Assembly (NCBI GenBank): GCA_017400135.1
Contig: JAFPVJ010000021.1
Coordinates: 62,001 to 126,000 of the forward strand
Reading direction: 5' to 3'
Length of the DNA stretch: 64,000 nucleotides
DNA from: Bacteroidales bacterium
Lineage (GTDB): Bacteria; Bacteroidota; Bacteroidia; Bacteroidales; UBA932
Positions 50,211-59,033 of this stretch are shown piece after piece (positions within the stretch are counted from its first letter, which is position 1; each line of letters starts with the position of its first letter). Both the position numbers and the translations under genes were made by a program. The notes beneath the pieces are model-generated. The model was not told the DNA's origin and ran no database searches. It saw only the letters and a list, made by a program, of their open reading frames with translations.

Positions 50211-51908
50211 ATGAGAGCGAAACGACATATTTCCCTTCTAAGTTTGTTGCTCATGGTCTGCCTCGCTGCGGCAGGTCAGGAGACGACCATCCGGCAGAAC
50301 GAGCAGGACAGCGCCCAGCGCCGTCTTTTCCCCTCCCAGAGAGACAATCGCAAGAACCACGGCAAGCAGGACATGAAGGCCGTCATCGACTCCCTCAACC
50401 GGGTGATCGAGGAATTGCAGAACGAACTCAACCAGCGGGACAGCATCGAGAATGAGATGGTCGAACTGATCGAAGTGGAAGAAGGAGAACTGCCGGAAGA
50501 CAGCTATACCGTCGAGCGGACGGACAGCCTGCTCAACATGTGGTACATCCAGAACCAGATCAGCCGGCAGGAATATGAACTGTTCGACGACCTGGAAGAC
50601 ATCGGCCGTTTCAACTCCGATTCGGTGCGGTTCACGACCAATGTCCCCGATTCGGTCCTGATGGAGCGGCTCAAGCGGATGAATTCCTTCATCACCCTCC
50701 CTTTCAACCCTATCGTCAAGAACTACATGATCCTCTATTCGGAGAAGAACGTCCCGAAGATGAAGCGTCTCCTCTCCTTGAGCGACTATTACTTCCCGAT
50801 CTTTGAGGAGATCCTGGCCAAATACGACATGCCCCTGGAGCTGAAGTATATGGCCATCATCGAGTCCGCCCTCAATCCGGTCGCCCGCTCGCGCGTCGGC
50901 GCCCGGGGCATCTGGCAGTTCATGTACAAGACGGGACGTCAGTATGGCCTGAAAATCAATTCGTTCGTGGACGAGCGCCTGGACGTGGAGAAAGCGGCCG
51001 ATGCCGCCGCCCGTTACCTGAAGGATGCCTACAACGTCTTCGGCGACTGGGCGCTGGCCATTTCCTCCTACAACTGCGGACCCGGCAACGTCAACAAGGC
51101 CATCCGCCGTGCGGGACGGCGCGACTTCTGGTCGATCTACCCCTACCTCCCCCGTGAGACGCGCGGCTATGTGCCCGCCTTCGTCGGAGCGATGTATGCG
51201 ATGACCTACTACCGGGAATACGGCATCCAGCCCAATCCCTCCCCCATGCCGGCCCATACGGACACCTTCGTCATCCGCCGCAACCTCCATTTCGGCCAGA
51301 TCAGCGACCTGGTCGGCGTGGACATCGAGGAACTGCGGGAGCTGAACGCCCAGTACATCCACGACATCATTCCCGGCAACGAAGGTCCGCACATCCTCAA
51401 GCTGCCCTACCAGTACACCAACGCTTTCCTCGACTGCCAGGACACCCTGTACACGCACTTGGCCGACTCCCTGCTCTCGCCCCAGATCCTGAAGGGCGTG
51501 GAGAACGGAACGACGCCCGAGCGTGACGGAGGCGCCGGCACGAGAGTCATCCGCTACAAGGTCCGCAGCGGAGACTACCTGGGCCGGATCGCCAGCCGTT
51601 ACCACGTCAGCGTCCGCCAGATCATGAACTGGAACCATCTGCGCAGCAACAACATCCGGGTCGGACAGGTGCTTACTATCTACCAGGGTGGCGGTCCCGC
51701 CCCTGCCGCGTCCTCCGCCTCTTCGGCCAAATCCGGCAGCAACAAGCCAGCCTCCTCCGGCGGTTACACGACCTACACGGTCCGCAGCGGCGACTCCCTG
51801 TTCAAGATCAGCCAGCGCTATGGCGTGACGGTCAAGCAGATCATGGACCTCAACCATTGCGGCAGCAACATCAAGGCCGGACAGAAGCTGAAAATCCCCA
51901 CGAAATAA
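50211..51908 (+). CDS. MltD-like lytic transglycosylase with two LysM domains
   Basis: A 565-residue exported murein hydrolase. It starts at MRAKRHISLLSLLL (signal peptide 1-22); an upstream in-frame ATG lies inside the DUF5683 gene. A helical region (about 60-190) is followed by the SLT domain (about 200-330) with the catalytic Glu in IIESALNP, then GARGIWQFM and ISSYNCGPGNVNKA. Two LysM peptidoglycan-binding repeats lie at about 455-500 and 520-564 (RYKVRSGDYLGRIASRY, TYTVRSGDSLFKISQRY), joined by a Ser/Ala linker. One-base overlap with the DUF4886 gene. Confidence 0.94.
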   Translation: MRAKRHISLLSLLLMVCLAAAGQETTIRQNEQDSAQRRLFPSQRDNRKNHGKQDMKAVIDSLNRVIEELQNELNQRDSIENEMVELIEVEEGELPEDSYTVERTDSLLNMWYIQNQISRQEYELFDDLEDIGRFNSDSVRFTTNVPDSVLMERLKRMNSFITLPFNPIVKNYMILYSEKNVPKMKRLLSLSDYYFPIFEEILAKYDMPLELKYMAIIESALNPVARSRVGARGIWQFMYKTGRQYGLKINSFVDERLDVEKAADAAARYLKDAYNVFGDWALAISSYNCGPGNVNKAIRRAGRRDFWSIYPYLPRETRGYVPAFVGAMYAMTYYREYGIQPNPSPMPAHTDTFVIRRNLHFGQISDLVGVDIEELRELNAQYIHDIIPGNEGPHILKLPYQYTNAFLDCQDTLYTHLADSLLSPQILKGVENGTTPERDGGAGTRVIRYKVRSGDYLGRIASRYHVSVRQIMNWNHLRSNNIRVGQVLTIYQGGGPAPAASSASSAKSGSNKPASSGGYTTYTVRSGDSLFKISQRYGVTVKQIMDLNHCGSNIKAGQKLKIPTK

Positions 51909-53911
51909 TGAAAGCCGGTCTGCTCGTCTCCCTGGCCGCCCTCTCCCTGACGGCCGCTGCATCCTGTGACCGCATCCCCGTGGCCCGGCAGCACGAGATC
52001 CGCTTCGAGGCCACCCAGGCAGAGACACGGACCAGCTTCACCGAGCCCCAGGACGGGCTCTATCCCGTCATCTGGACAGCGGATGACCGGAGCATCAGCA
52101 TTTCCCTGGATTCCGCCACACCGCTTGAAGCGGCCATCCATGCCTCTGAGGACGGACAGACGGCCTGGTTCTCCGCCAGCTTTACGGACGACGGCCACGA
52201 CGGCCATACCTTCTATGCGCTGAGTCCGGCCTCCGCGTTTGCCGGCATCACCGACGGGGAATGGTCCTATACCGTTCCGGAAGAGCAGACCCCGACCGCA
52301 ACCAGCGTCGATCCGGCGGCTATGGTCCTGTGTGCGACCGCCACGACTCCGGGCGCACTGCCCGACGAAGTCCGGCTTTCGTTCACCCACCTGACCGCCT
52401 ACGGATGCTTTTCCTTGCTGAACCTCAACACGGACATCCAATCCGTCAGTCTGGATTTCGGAGATGGAAATACGCTGACGCTCCGGACCACTTCGCCGGA
52501 AAGCATCTGGTTCGGCATACGGCCAATGGACGTCTCCGGCAAGGAAGCGACGATCCGGGTCAAGACCGGATCCGGCTCTTACGTCAAGGATATCGTATTC
52601 CCGGAAGGGAAAGCCTTCGAGGCCGGAAAGATCTCGCATTTCACCGTGGATATGGCCGGCACCGCCTACGAGCCGGACAGCAAGTCCATCAGCATCCTGG
52701 CAATCGGCAACAGTTTCTCCATCGACGCGATGGAGTATCTCTACGCTTACCTGAAACAGGCCGGATATGAAAGCATTTTCCTGGGCAACCTCTACATCGG
52801 CGGCTGTTCCCTGGAGAAACATGCCGGCAACATCACCAACGGCACCGCCGCTTACACCTACTATACCAATTCCAGCGGGACCTGGAGCTCTGTCGAAGGC
52901 CGGGACGCGCTCAGCGCCCTGAAGTCGCGCAACTGGGACTACGTGTCCATGCAGCAGGCCAGCGGCTGGTCGGGCATGCCCGATTCATACGAACCCTACC
53001 TTTCCACGGTCGTGGACTCCGTCAAGGCATACTGTCCGGACGCGAAAAGGATGTGGCATCAGACCTGGGCCTACCAGGCCAATTCCAGTCATTCCGACTT
53101 CACCAAATACGGATGTGTCCAGATCCGCATGTATGACGCCATCGTGGAAACTGTCCGTACGAAGATTCTAGCACGGGGGGACTTCGATTTCGTCATCCCC
53201 TGCGGCACGGCCATCCAGAATCTGCGGACCAGCTTCATCGGAGACACCGTGACCCGTGACGGCTATCACATGTCCTATCAGATCGGGCGTGTCGCCACGG
53301 CCCTGATGTGGCTCAAACAGATCAGCGGATGTCCGCTGGACGACATCGACATCCAGCCTTCCGGCTATTCCCTCACGGCCAGGCAGGTCGCAGCGATCAA
53401 GGATGCCGTGAAAAAAGCCTACGCCCAACCCCTCGCAGTCACGGCCGCCGCCGACCCGCCGGCATTGACCTGGCACGAACCGGATCCTGCACTGCAGCAG
53501 GTCTTTGCAGACGCAGGCTACGACCCCGGCGCCTATCGCGAACTGCCCTACTCCCTCACCCTTCATGCCTTCTACAATTCCACTGGCGGATCGGGACTGA
53601 CCACCACGGCTTCCAACAGCGACGAGTTCGCCGCAACGCAGTTCTTCTCGAAGGAGAATCTCCCGGTCGGCTCCGTACTGGTCTTGAAGGGAGGCTATCA
53701 GTACCGCCCGGAGAAGTGGACGCGCCTGAGCGCCAAGACAAGCGACCGTCCGGGACAGACGCAAGTGCAGGTATTTGCCATAACGGATGCGTGGTGGAGC
53801 GGCAACGCCTACCGCGCCTTCAACCTCTCGAAAGCCGGCAATCCGCACTTGACGGACGCCGAGATGCAGTCCCTGCGATCCTGCCTGTCTATCTTTGTCC
53901 CCGTGGATTAG
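51908..53911 (+). CDS. DUF4886 lipoprotein with fimbrillin-like N-terminus
   Basis: A 667-residue predicted lipoprotein (signal ending LTAAASC, Cys20). Residues about 25-255 resemble a fimbrillin/Mfa-like beta domain (EIRFEATQAETRTSFTE, WTADDRSISIS, LSFTHLTAYGCFSL). Residues about 260-520 are a DUF4886 domain, an SGNH-hydrolase-like fold with block I ILAIGNSFSIDAMEYL, SMQQASGWSG and the C-terminal DGYHMSYQIGRV (DGxH, catalytic Asp-His). The last 140 residues form an extra beta-rich region I do not recognise. It starts on the last base of mltD's stop codon. Probably a surface esterase. Confidence 0.85.
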   Translation: MKAGLLVSLAALSLTAAASCDRIPVARQHEIRFEATQAETRTSFTEPQDGLYPVIWTADDRSISISLDSATPLEAAIHASEDGQTAWFSASFTDDGHDGHTFYALSPASAFAGITDGEWSYTVPEEQTPTATSVDPAAMVLCATATTPGALPDEVRLSFTHLTAYGCFSLLNLNTDIQSVSLDFGDGNTLTLRTTSPESIWFGIRPMDVSGKEATIRVKTGSGSYVKDIVFPEGKAFEAGKISHFTVDMAGTAYEPDSKSISILAIGNSFSIDAMEYLYAYLKQAGYESIFLGNLYIGGCSLEKHAGNITNGTAAYTYYTNSSGTWSSVEGRDALSALKSRNWDYVSMQQASGWSGMPDSYEPYLSTVVDSVKAYCPDAKRMWHQTWAYQANSSHSDFTKYGCVQIRMYDAIVETVRTKILARGDFDFVIPCGTAIQNLRTSFIGDTVTRDGYHMSYQIGRVATALMWLKQISGCPLDDIDIQPSGYSLTARQVAAIKDAVKKAYAQPLAVTAAADPPALTWHEPDPALQQVFADAGYDPGAYRELPYSLTLHAFYNSTGGSGLTTTASNSDEFAATQFFSKENLPVGSVLVLKGGYQYRPEKWTRLSAKTSDRPGQTQVQVFAITDAWWSGNAYRAFNLSKAGNPHLTDAEMQSLRSCLSIFVPVD

Positions 53912-54504
53912 ACCCGGTCGGCCAGACGGCGGTAAACCAGGGCGAAAAGCCAACCCAACAGCAATCCGACAGCGGCTCCTACGAGGATGTCGCCGAAGTA
54001 ATGCCGGCCCACAAAAATGCGGCTCAGGCTAACCAGCGACGCCCAGATGAAAATCGCCCAGCCGTAAGCCTTGTAAGAATGCCTCTCATCGGAGCGGAAA
54101 ATGCCGTACGTGGAGGCAGCAAAACCGAAAGTGTTGGCCGCATGGCCGGAGAAAAAACCGTACAACCCGCCGGCGTCGCCCGGAACGTGCAAGCCGTTCG
54201 CAAGCATCCACGGGTCGTGCGTGGGCCGCGGCCGACAAATCCAGTGCTTGAAAAGCTGGGACAACTCTTCGCTGCAGGCGAAGGTCAGCAGGATCGCCGC
54301 CACCGCGACGAGCGCCCGTTTCCAGCCCAGGCGGCGGAACAAGAAGTACAGCACGAGCACATACAGCGCCACCCAGACCCATTTGTCGGAAAAGAACATC
54401 CAGACGGCATCCGACCACGGTGCATGGAAGGAATTGACCCAGAGCGTCGCCGCCTTGTCTGCGCTGACGACCGAATTCCCGATCACTTGTGCAGCGCTTT
54501 CCAT
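53908..54504 (-). CDS. PAP2 family membrane phosphatase
   Basis: A 198-residue integral membrane phosphatase with five or six helices. The three catalytic motifs are visible: [13 protein letters not shown] (KxxxxxRP-like), [14 protein letters not shown] (GFPSGHA-like with SGH) and [18 protein letters not shown] (SRxxxxxHxxxD). Likely substrate is undecaprenyl diphosphate or another lipid phosphate. It starts inside the obgE end (22-base overlap) and converges with the DUF4886 gene (four-base overlap). Confidence 0.92.
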   Translation of the reverse strand: MESAAQVIGNSVVSADKAATLWVNSFHAPWSDAVWMFFSDKWVWVALYVLVLYFLFRRLGWKRALVAVAAILLTFACSEELSQLFKHWICRPRPTHDPWMLANGLHVPGDAGGLYGFFSGHAANTFGFAASTYGIFRSDERHSYKAYGWAIFIWASLVSLSRIFVGRHYFGDILVGAAVGLLLGWLFALVYRRLADRV

Positions 54505-55475
54505 AACTCTTCCTTCAGTTCTTTCAGTCCTTCACCGCTGACGGACGAGATGAACACATGCGGAATCCCCTTCGGCAGATGTGGAACCATCTCCTGCTCC
54601 AGTTCCTCGTCGATCAGGTCACATTTCGTGATTGCCAGGACCCGTTCCTTGACCAGGAGCTCGGGATTGAACTGCTCCAGCTCATGCAGCAGGGTCTTGT
54701 ATCCGGCCGCGATGTCGTCTTCCTCCGCGGACACCATGAAGAGCAGCACGGAATTGCGCTCTATGTGGCGCAGGAAGCGGATGCCTATCCCCTTCCCTTC
54801 ATGCGCCCCCTCGATGATGCCGGGAATGTCGGCCATGACGAAAGAGCGGTCGTCGTAATAACTCACGATGCCCAGGTTCGGTTCCAGGGTCGTGAAAGCG
54901 TAAGAAGCGATCTTGGGCTTTGCGGCCGTAATGGCCGAGAGCAGCGTGGACTTGCCCGCATTAGGGAACCCCACCAGGCCGACGTCGGCCAGAAGTTTCA
55001 ATTCAAAGATGAACCAACCTTCCACGCCCTCCTCGCCCGGCTGGGCATAACGGGGCGTCTGCTGGGTAGCAGTCTTGAAATGGTCGTTGCCCCAGCCGCC
55101 ACGGCCGCCCGGGCAGAGAATCTTCTCCTCGTTGGGCTCCACCAGCTCCATCAGCACCTCGTCGGTTTCGGCATCCTTTACAACGGTCCCAAGAGGGACA
55201 TCCAGGTAGATATCCTCACCGTTCTTGCCGTGCATCAGGGCAGCACCGCCCCGACCGCCGTTCTCCGCCTTGACATGCTTGCGATATTTCAGATGGATCA
55301 GGGTCCAGAACTGGGGATTGGCCCGAAGGATGATGTGGCCGCCCCGGCCGCCGTCGCCGCCGTCCGGACCACCCTTGGCAATGTATTTCGCCCGGTGCAG
55401 ATGGACCGATCCCGCGCCCCCGTGTCCGGACGCGCAGTAAATCTTGACGTAGTCTATGAAGTTGGATTCTGCCAT
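54483..55475 (-). CDS. obgE: GTPase ObgE/CgtA
   Basis: A 330-residue ribosome-associated GTPase acting in 50S assembly and stress response. The Gly-rich OBG domain (1-158, [22 protein letters not shown] pattern) precedes the G domain with GFPNAGKST (about 166-174), [14 protein letters not shown] and TKCDLIDEE. The C-terminal OCT domain is absent, as is common in Bacteroidetes. A -7 box lies at 55515-55522. Confidence 0.96.
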   Translation of the reverse strand: MAESNFIDYVKIYCASGHGGAGSVHLHRAKYIAKGGPDGGDGGRGGHIILRANPQFWTLIHLKYRKHVKAENGGRGGAALMHGKNGEDIYLDVPLGTVVKDAETDEVLMELVEPNEEKILCPGGRGGWGNDHFKTATQQTPRYAQPGEEGVEGWFIFELKLLADVGLVGFPNAGKSTLLSAITAAKPKIASYAFTTLEPNLGIVSYYDDRSFVMADIPGIIEGAHEGKGIGIRFLRHIERNSVLLFMVSAEEDDIAAGYKTLLHELEQFNPELLVKERVLAITKCDLIDEELEQEMVPHLPKGIPHVFISSVSGEGLKELKEELWKALHK

Positions 55476-55514
55476 TTTGAGCTGTTTAAACCGATTTGGC
55501 GGGTTCTATCGTTG

Positions 55515-55522
55515 CAAATATA
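55515..55522 (-). promoter_or_regulatory. -7 box of obgE
   Basis: On minus TATATTTG fits TAnnTTTG, 39 bases before the ATG. No clear -33 box. Confidence 0.5.
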
Positions 55523-55570
55523 GGAATGTTTTATTACTTTCATCGCCGACGTCATCAGAAAAACAATCAC

Positions 55571-56704
55571 ATGGAAAGATCGAAAGTCTATTACACCGAC
55601 TTCCGGACCACGAAATTCGGTGAGAGCATGCCGGCCAAGCTGAAAAGGCTGGCCCACAAGGCCGGGATGGCCGACATCGACATGAACGGCAAGTTCGTGG
55701 CCATCAAGATGCATTTCGGCGAATTGGGAAATGTCAGTTACCTGCGTCCCAACTATGCCAAGGCCATCGTCGACCTTGTCAAGACGCTCGGAGGCAAGCC
55801 CTTCCTCACGGACTGCAACACAATGTATCCCGGATACAGGAAGAATGCCCTGGAGCACCTGGAATGTGCCTGGGAGAATGGGTTCACTCCCCTCTCGGCC
55901 GGATGCCCGGTCCTCATCGGTGACGGCCTGAAGGGAACGGATGACATCGCCGTTCCGGTGAAAGGCGGTGTATACACGAAGGAAGCGCGCATCGGACGCG
56001 CCGTCATGGATGCCGACGTGATCATCAGCCTTACCCATTTCAAGGGACACGAGATGACCGGCTTCGGCGGCGCGATCAAGAACATCGGCATGGGCTGCGG
56101 CTCGCGCGCCGGGAAGAAAGACCAGCATTCCGCCGGGAAAGCGTATATCGACCCGGGCAGGTGCCGGGGATGCCGCCTTTGCCAGAAAGAATGCGCCAAT
56201 GGCGGCCTGGTGTACGATACTCAGGCAAAAAAAATGACCATCGACGAAAACCACTGCGTGGGTTGCGGGCGCTGTCTGGGAGCCTGCAATTTCGATGCGA
56301 TCTCCTTCGCCGAGGACCAGGCGGTCGCCGTCCTCAACGCCAAGATGGCCGAATATACGAAAGCGGTCGTCGACGGGCGCCCGAATTTCCATCTGTCGCT
56401 CATCATGGACGTTTCGCCCTATTGCGACTGCCACGGAGAGAACGACGCCCCCATCCTGCCGAACATCGGCATGTTCGCTTCCAGCGATCCCGTCGCCCTG
56501 GACCAGGCCTGCGCGGACGCGTGCATGGCCGCGGAGCCCCTGCGAAACTCGGTACTGGGAGACCACCTGCATGAAAAAGGCTTCCACGACCACCACGACC
56601 ACTTTAAAAACACCACGCCGGAGTCGGAATGGGAGACCCAGCTCATCCACGGGGAGAAGATTGGACTGGGGACCCGCCGGTACGAACTGATTTACATGAA
56701 ATAA
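55571..56704 (+). CDS. DUF362 protein with two 4Fe-4S clusters
   Basis: A 377-residue protein of the DUF362 family. The DUF362 domain surrounds a ferredoxin module at about residues 190-240 with two four-Cys motifs, CRGCRLCQKEC and CVGCGRCLGAC. Other features are KMHFGELGNVSYLRP near the start, THFKGHEMTGFGGAIKNIGMG and a C-terminal His-rich stretch (HEKGFHDHHDHF) that might bind metal. Redox role, partner unknown. The ATG at 55571 is chosen; the frame is open from 55496, but that part has no family similarity. Confidence 0.9.
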   Translation: MERSKVYYTDFRTTKFGESMPAKLKRLAHKAGMADIDMNGKFVAIKMHFGELGNVSYLRPNYAKAIVDLVKTLGGKPFLTDCNTMYPGYRKNALEHLECAWENGFTPLSAGCPVLIGDGLKGTDDIAVPVKGGVYTKEARIGRAVMDADVIISLTHFKGHEMTGFGGAIKNIGMGCGSRAGKKDQHSAGKAYIDPGRCRGCRLCQKECANGGLVYDTQAKKMTIDENHCVGCGRCLGACNFDAISFAEDQAVAVLNAKMAEYTKAVVDGRPNFHLSLIMDVSPYCDCHGENDAPILPNIGMFASSDPVALDQACADACMAAEPLRNSVLGDHLHEKGFHDHHDHFKNTTPESEWETQLIHGEKIGLGTRRYELIYMK

Positions 56705-56708
56705 TCCT

Positions 56709-56716
56709 TATCTTTG
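56709..56716 (+). promoter_or_regulatory. -7 box of the rhaT-like gene
   Basis: TATCTTTG fits TAnnTTTG, 19 bases before the ATG; no clear -33 box. Confidence 0.5.
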
Positions 56717-56735
56717 ATAAACAGACTTTTGCTTT

Positions 56736-57749
56736 ATGTGGATCGTAATCGGACTACTCATCATCGCATTCGGGGCCTTCTGCCAGTCCAGCAGCTATGT
56801 CCCGATCAACAAAATCAAGGATTGGCACTGGGAGAGTTTCTGGCTCGTCCAGGGCATTTTCGCCTGGCTCATTTTCCCGCTGATCGGCGCCCTGCTGGCC
56901 GTACCTTCGGGCCACAGTCTCTTTGAAATTTACGCCCAGTATCCGAAAGAAAGCCTCCTGACCATCCTTTTCGGCGCCCTGTGGGGCATCGGCGGCCTGA
57001 CTTTCGGCCTGTCCATGCGCTACCTCGGCGTCGCGCTGGGCCAGAGCATCGCCCTGGGTACCTGTTCGGCGCTCGGCGCCATCCTGGGACCCGTTTTCAC
57101 CGGGCATGCAAATGACCTCACCTCCGCCGTCATCATCGGTGTCGTGGTCATGCTGATCGGCATCACGATCATCGGCATCGCCGGTGCGATGAAATCCGCC
57201 TCCCTGCCCGAGGAAGAAAAGAAGAAAGCCGTCAAGGATTTCAACTTCGGCAAGGGCATCGTCGTGGCGCTGCTGTCCGGTTTCATGAGCGCCTGCTTCG
57301 CCATCGGCCTGAGTTTCGGCGCCCCGCTGCACTGGGAAGAGACCCGCGACATCTTCCAGTCTCTCCCGGCCACCCTGCTTGTCACTTTCGGCGGTTTCCT
57401 GACCAATGCCACCTACTGCCTCTACCAGAACGCCAAGAACAAGAGTTTTGGCGACTACAAGAAGGGCAGTCTCTGGAAAACCAACCTGCTCTTCTGCGCC
57501 CTGGCCGGCCTGCTGTGGTACAGCCAGTTCTTCGGGCTGAGCCTGGGTAAGGGTTTCCTTGCCGACTCCGCCGTCCTGCTGACCTTCAGCTGGTGCATCC
57601 TGATGTCGCTCAACATCGTGTTCAGCAATGTCTGGGGCATCATCCTGAAAGAATGGAAGGGCCTGTCGAAGAAAACGATCGCAGTACTGCTCATCGGCCT
57701 GGCGGTCCTGGTGTTCAGCACCTTCCTGCCGCAGTTGCTGCAGCATTAG
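56736..57749 (+). CDS. rhaT: RhaT-type L-rhamnose/proton symporter family protein
   Basis: A 337-residue inner-membrane permease with ten predicted helices. The start (LLIIAFGAFCQSSSYVPINKIKDWHWESFW), ALWGIGGLTFGLSMRYLGVALGQSIALG and SGFMSACFAIGLSFG are typical of the RhaT family of the drug/metabolite transporter superfamily. No rhamnose catabolic genes are adjacent, so the sugar is not certain. It follows the DUF362 gene and ends at a bidirectional terminator. Confidence 0.9.
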   Translation: MWIVIGLLIIAFGAFCQSSSYVPINKIKDWHWESFWLVQGIFAWLIFPLIGALLAVPSGHSLFEIYAQYPKESLLTILFGALWGIGGLTFGLSMRYLGVALGQSIALGTCSALGAILGPVFTGHANDLTSAVIIGVVVMLIGITIIGIAGAMKSASLPEEEKKKAVKDFNFGKGIVVALLSGFMSACFAIGLSFGAPLHWEETRDIFQSLPATLLVTFGGFLTNATYCLYQNAKNKSFGDYKKGSLWKTNLLFCALAGLLWYSQFFGLSLGKGFLADSAVLLTFSWCILMSLNIVFSNVWGIILKEWKGLSKKTIAVLLIGLAVLVFSTFLPQLLQH

Positions 57750-57764
57750 AATCACTTCCATACA

Positions 57765-57801
57765 AAAAGCTCCGTGCCGCATTCCGCAGCACGGAGCTTT
57801 T
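57765..57801. terminator. Bidirectional terminator between rhaT and hpt-adk
   Basis: A 13-base perfect stem AAAAGCTCCGTGC/GCACGGAGCTTTT with an 11-base loop. Read either way it ends in a T run, serving both convergent genes. Confidence 0.85.
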
Positions 57802-57817
57802 GTCTATTTTAGACCGA

Positions 57818-58942
57818 TCAGAACGTATCGACCAGCTTGAAGATACGGTCACGGACTTCCTCGATGGTTCCGATACCGCTCACCTCGTGGTATTTACCTT
57901 TCTCCTTATAGAATCCGATCTCGGGCTCGGTCTGCTGGTGGTAGGTGTCGATGCGGTGCTGGATGATCTCCACGCTGGCATCGTCGGCACGGCCCTCGAC
58001 CGTGGCACGGTAGCGGATCCGCTCGACCACCACATCGTCAGGGATCATGATGCTGACCACGGCCGTCAGTTGGGCGCCGATCTTGGCCAGCATGTCGTCC
58101 AACACCTGAGCCTGCTCGATCGTACGGGGGAAGCCGTCCAGCAGGAAGCCGTTCACGCCCTTGACGGTCTTGAACTCCTGACCGATCATCCGGATGACGA
58201 CATCGTCGGGGACGAGGCGTCCGTCCTCGATGAGGGCTTTCGCCTGGCGGCCCAGCTCCGTGCCGGCGGCGATCTCCTTGCGCAGCAGTTCGCCGGTGGA
58301 AATGTGATGGAGGTTGTAGCGCTCCGCCATCGCTGTGGCATGGGTGCCCTTGCCCGCTCCGGGAGGCCCGAAAATCACATAGAACTTCATAGAAGTATCT
58401 TCCTTGTCCAGGACATAGATGTCTTCGAAATTGCGGCCCACCTCATTGTAATCCAGGCCGTAGCCCACGATGAAGGCATTGGGGATGGACAGGCCGACAT
58501 AGTCCAGTTTGACGTCCTTGGAATAGGCCTCGGGCTTGAACAGGAGAGTGCAGATCTTGACCTCCCTGGCCTTGTGCTCCTTCAGCTTCTCGGCAAGCGT
58601 GACGATGGTGTTGCCCGTATCGACGATGTCTTCCACGACGATCACGCGACGGCCGGCGACCGGGGTCGTGAAGCCCATCAGCTCCTGCACCTTGCCCGTC
58701 GTGGTCGTACCCTCGTAAGAGGACAACTTGATGGAAGCCAACTCGCAGGTGAAGTTCAGCCGCTTCATCAGCGCGGGGGTAAACATCATCGAGCCGTTCA
58801 ACACGCAGAGGATCACGGGAATGTCCGAGCAGCCCTCGTTGTCCTTGTTGATCTTGGCCGCAACCTCGTCGATGGCCTTCTCAATCTCCGCATTGGGGAT
58901 GAAAAGCTTGAATGTCTTGTCGAAAAGTCTGATTTTTTCCAT
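57818..58942 (-). CDS. Fused hypoxanthine phosphoribosyltransferase and adenylate kinase
   Basis: One uninterrupted frame of 374 residues. Residues 1-184 are hypoxanthine phosphoribosyltransferase, converting hypoxanthine or guanine with PRPP to the nucleotide (VLNGSMMF, the PRPP loop VVEDIVDTGNT, and a C-terminal GYGLDYNEVGRN). Residue 185 is a Met (base 58390) that opens a complete short-type adenylate kinase of 190 residues with P-loop GPPGAGKGT (192-200), HISTGELLR, DGFPRT and EGRADD. The usual zinc-type LID is absent. A single product would join purine salvage to AMP phosphorylation. The internal Met could also permit separate adenylate kinase synthesis. Confidence 0.92.
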   Translation of the reverse strand: MEKIRLFDKTFKLFIPNAEIEKAIDEVAAKINKDNEGCSDIPVILCVLNGSMMFTPALMKRLNFTCELASIKLSSYEGTTTTGKVQELMGFTTPVAGRRVIVVEDIVDTGNTIVTLAEKLKEHKAREVKICTLLFKPEAYSKDVKLDYVGLSIPNAFIVGYGLDYNEVGRNFEDIYVLDKEDTSMKFYVIFGPPGAGKGTHATAMAERYNLHHISTGELLRKEIAAGTELGRQAKALIEDGRLVPDDVVIRMIGQEFKTVKGVNGFLLDGFPRTIEQAQVLDDMLAKIGAQLTAVVSIMIPDDVVVERIRYRATVEGRADDASVEIIQHRIDTYHQQTEPEIGFYKEKGKYHEVSGIGTIEEVRDRIFKLVDTF

Positions 58943-58963
58943 AACGATCGTGAAATGTGTTCA

Positions 58964-58971
58964 CAAATTTA
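58964..58971 (-). promoter_or_regulatory. -7 box of hpt-adk
   Basis: On minus TAAATTTG fits TAnnTTTG, 21 bases before the ATG. A TTTG only 14 bases upstream is too close for a normal -33 box. Confidence 0.5.
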
Positions 58972-59033
58972 ACAATCTTTTTCCACAAATGCAGCGAAAG
59001 ATTCCGTAAATTGGAAGCGCCAAACGACAAACT

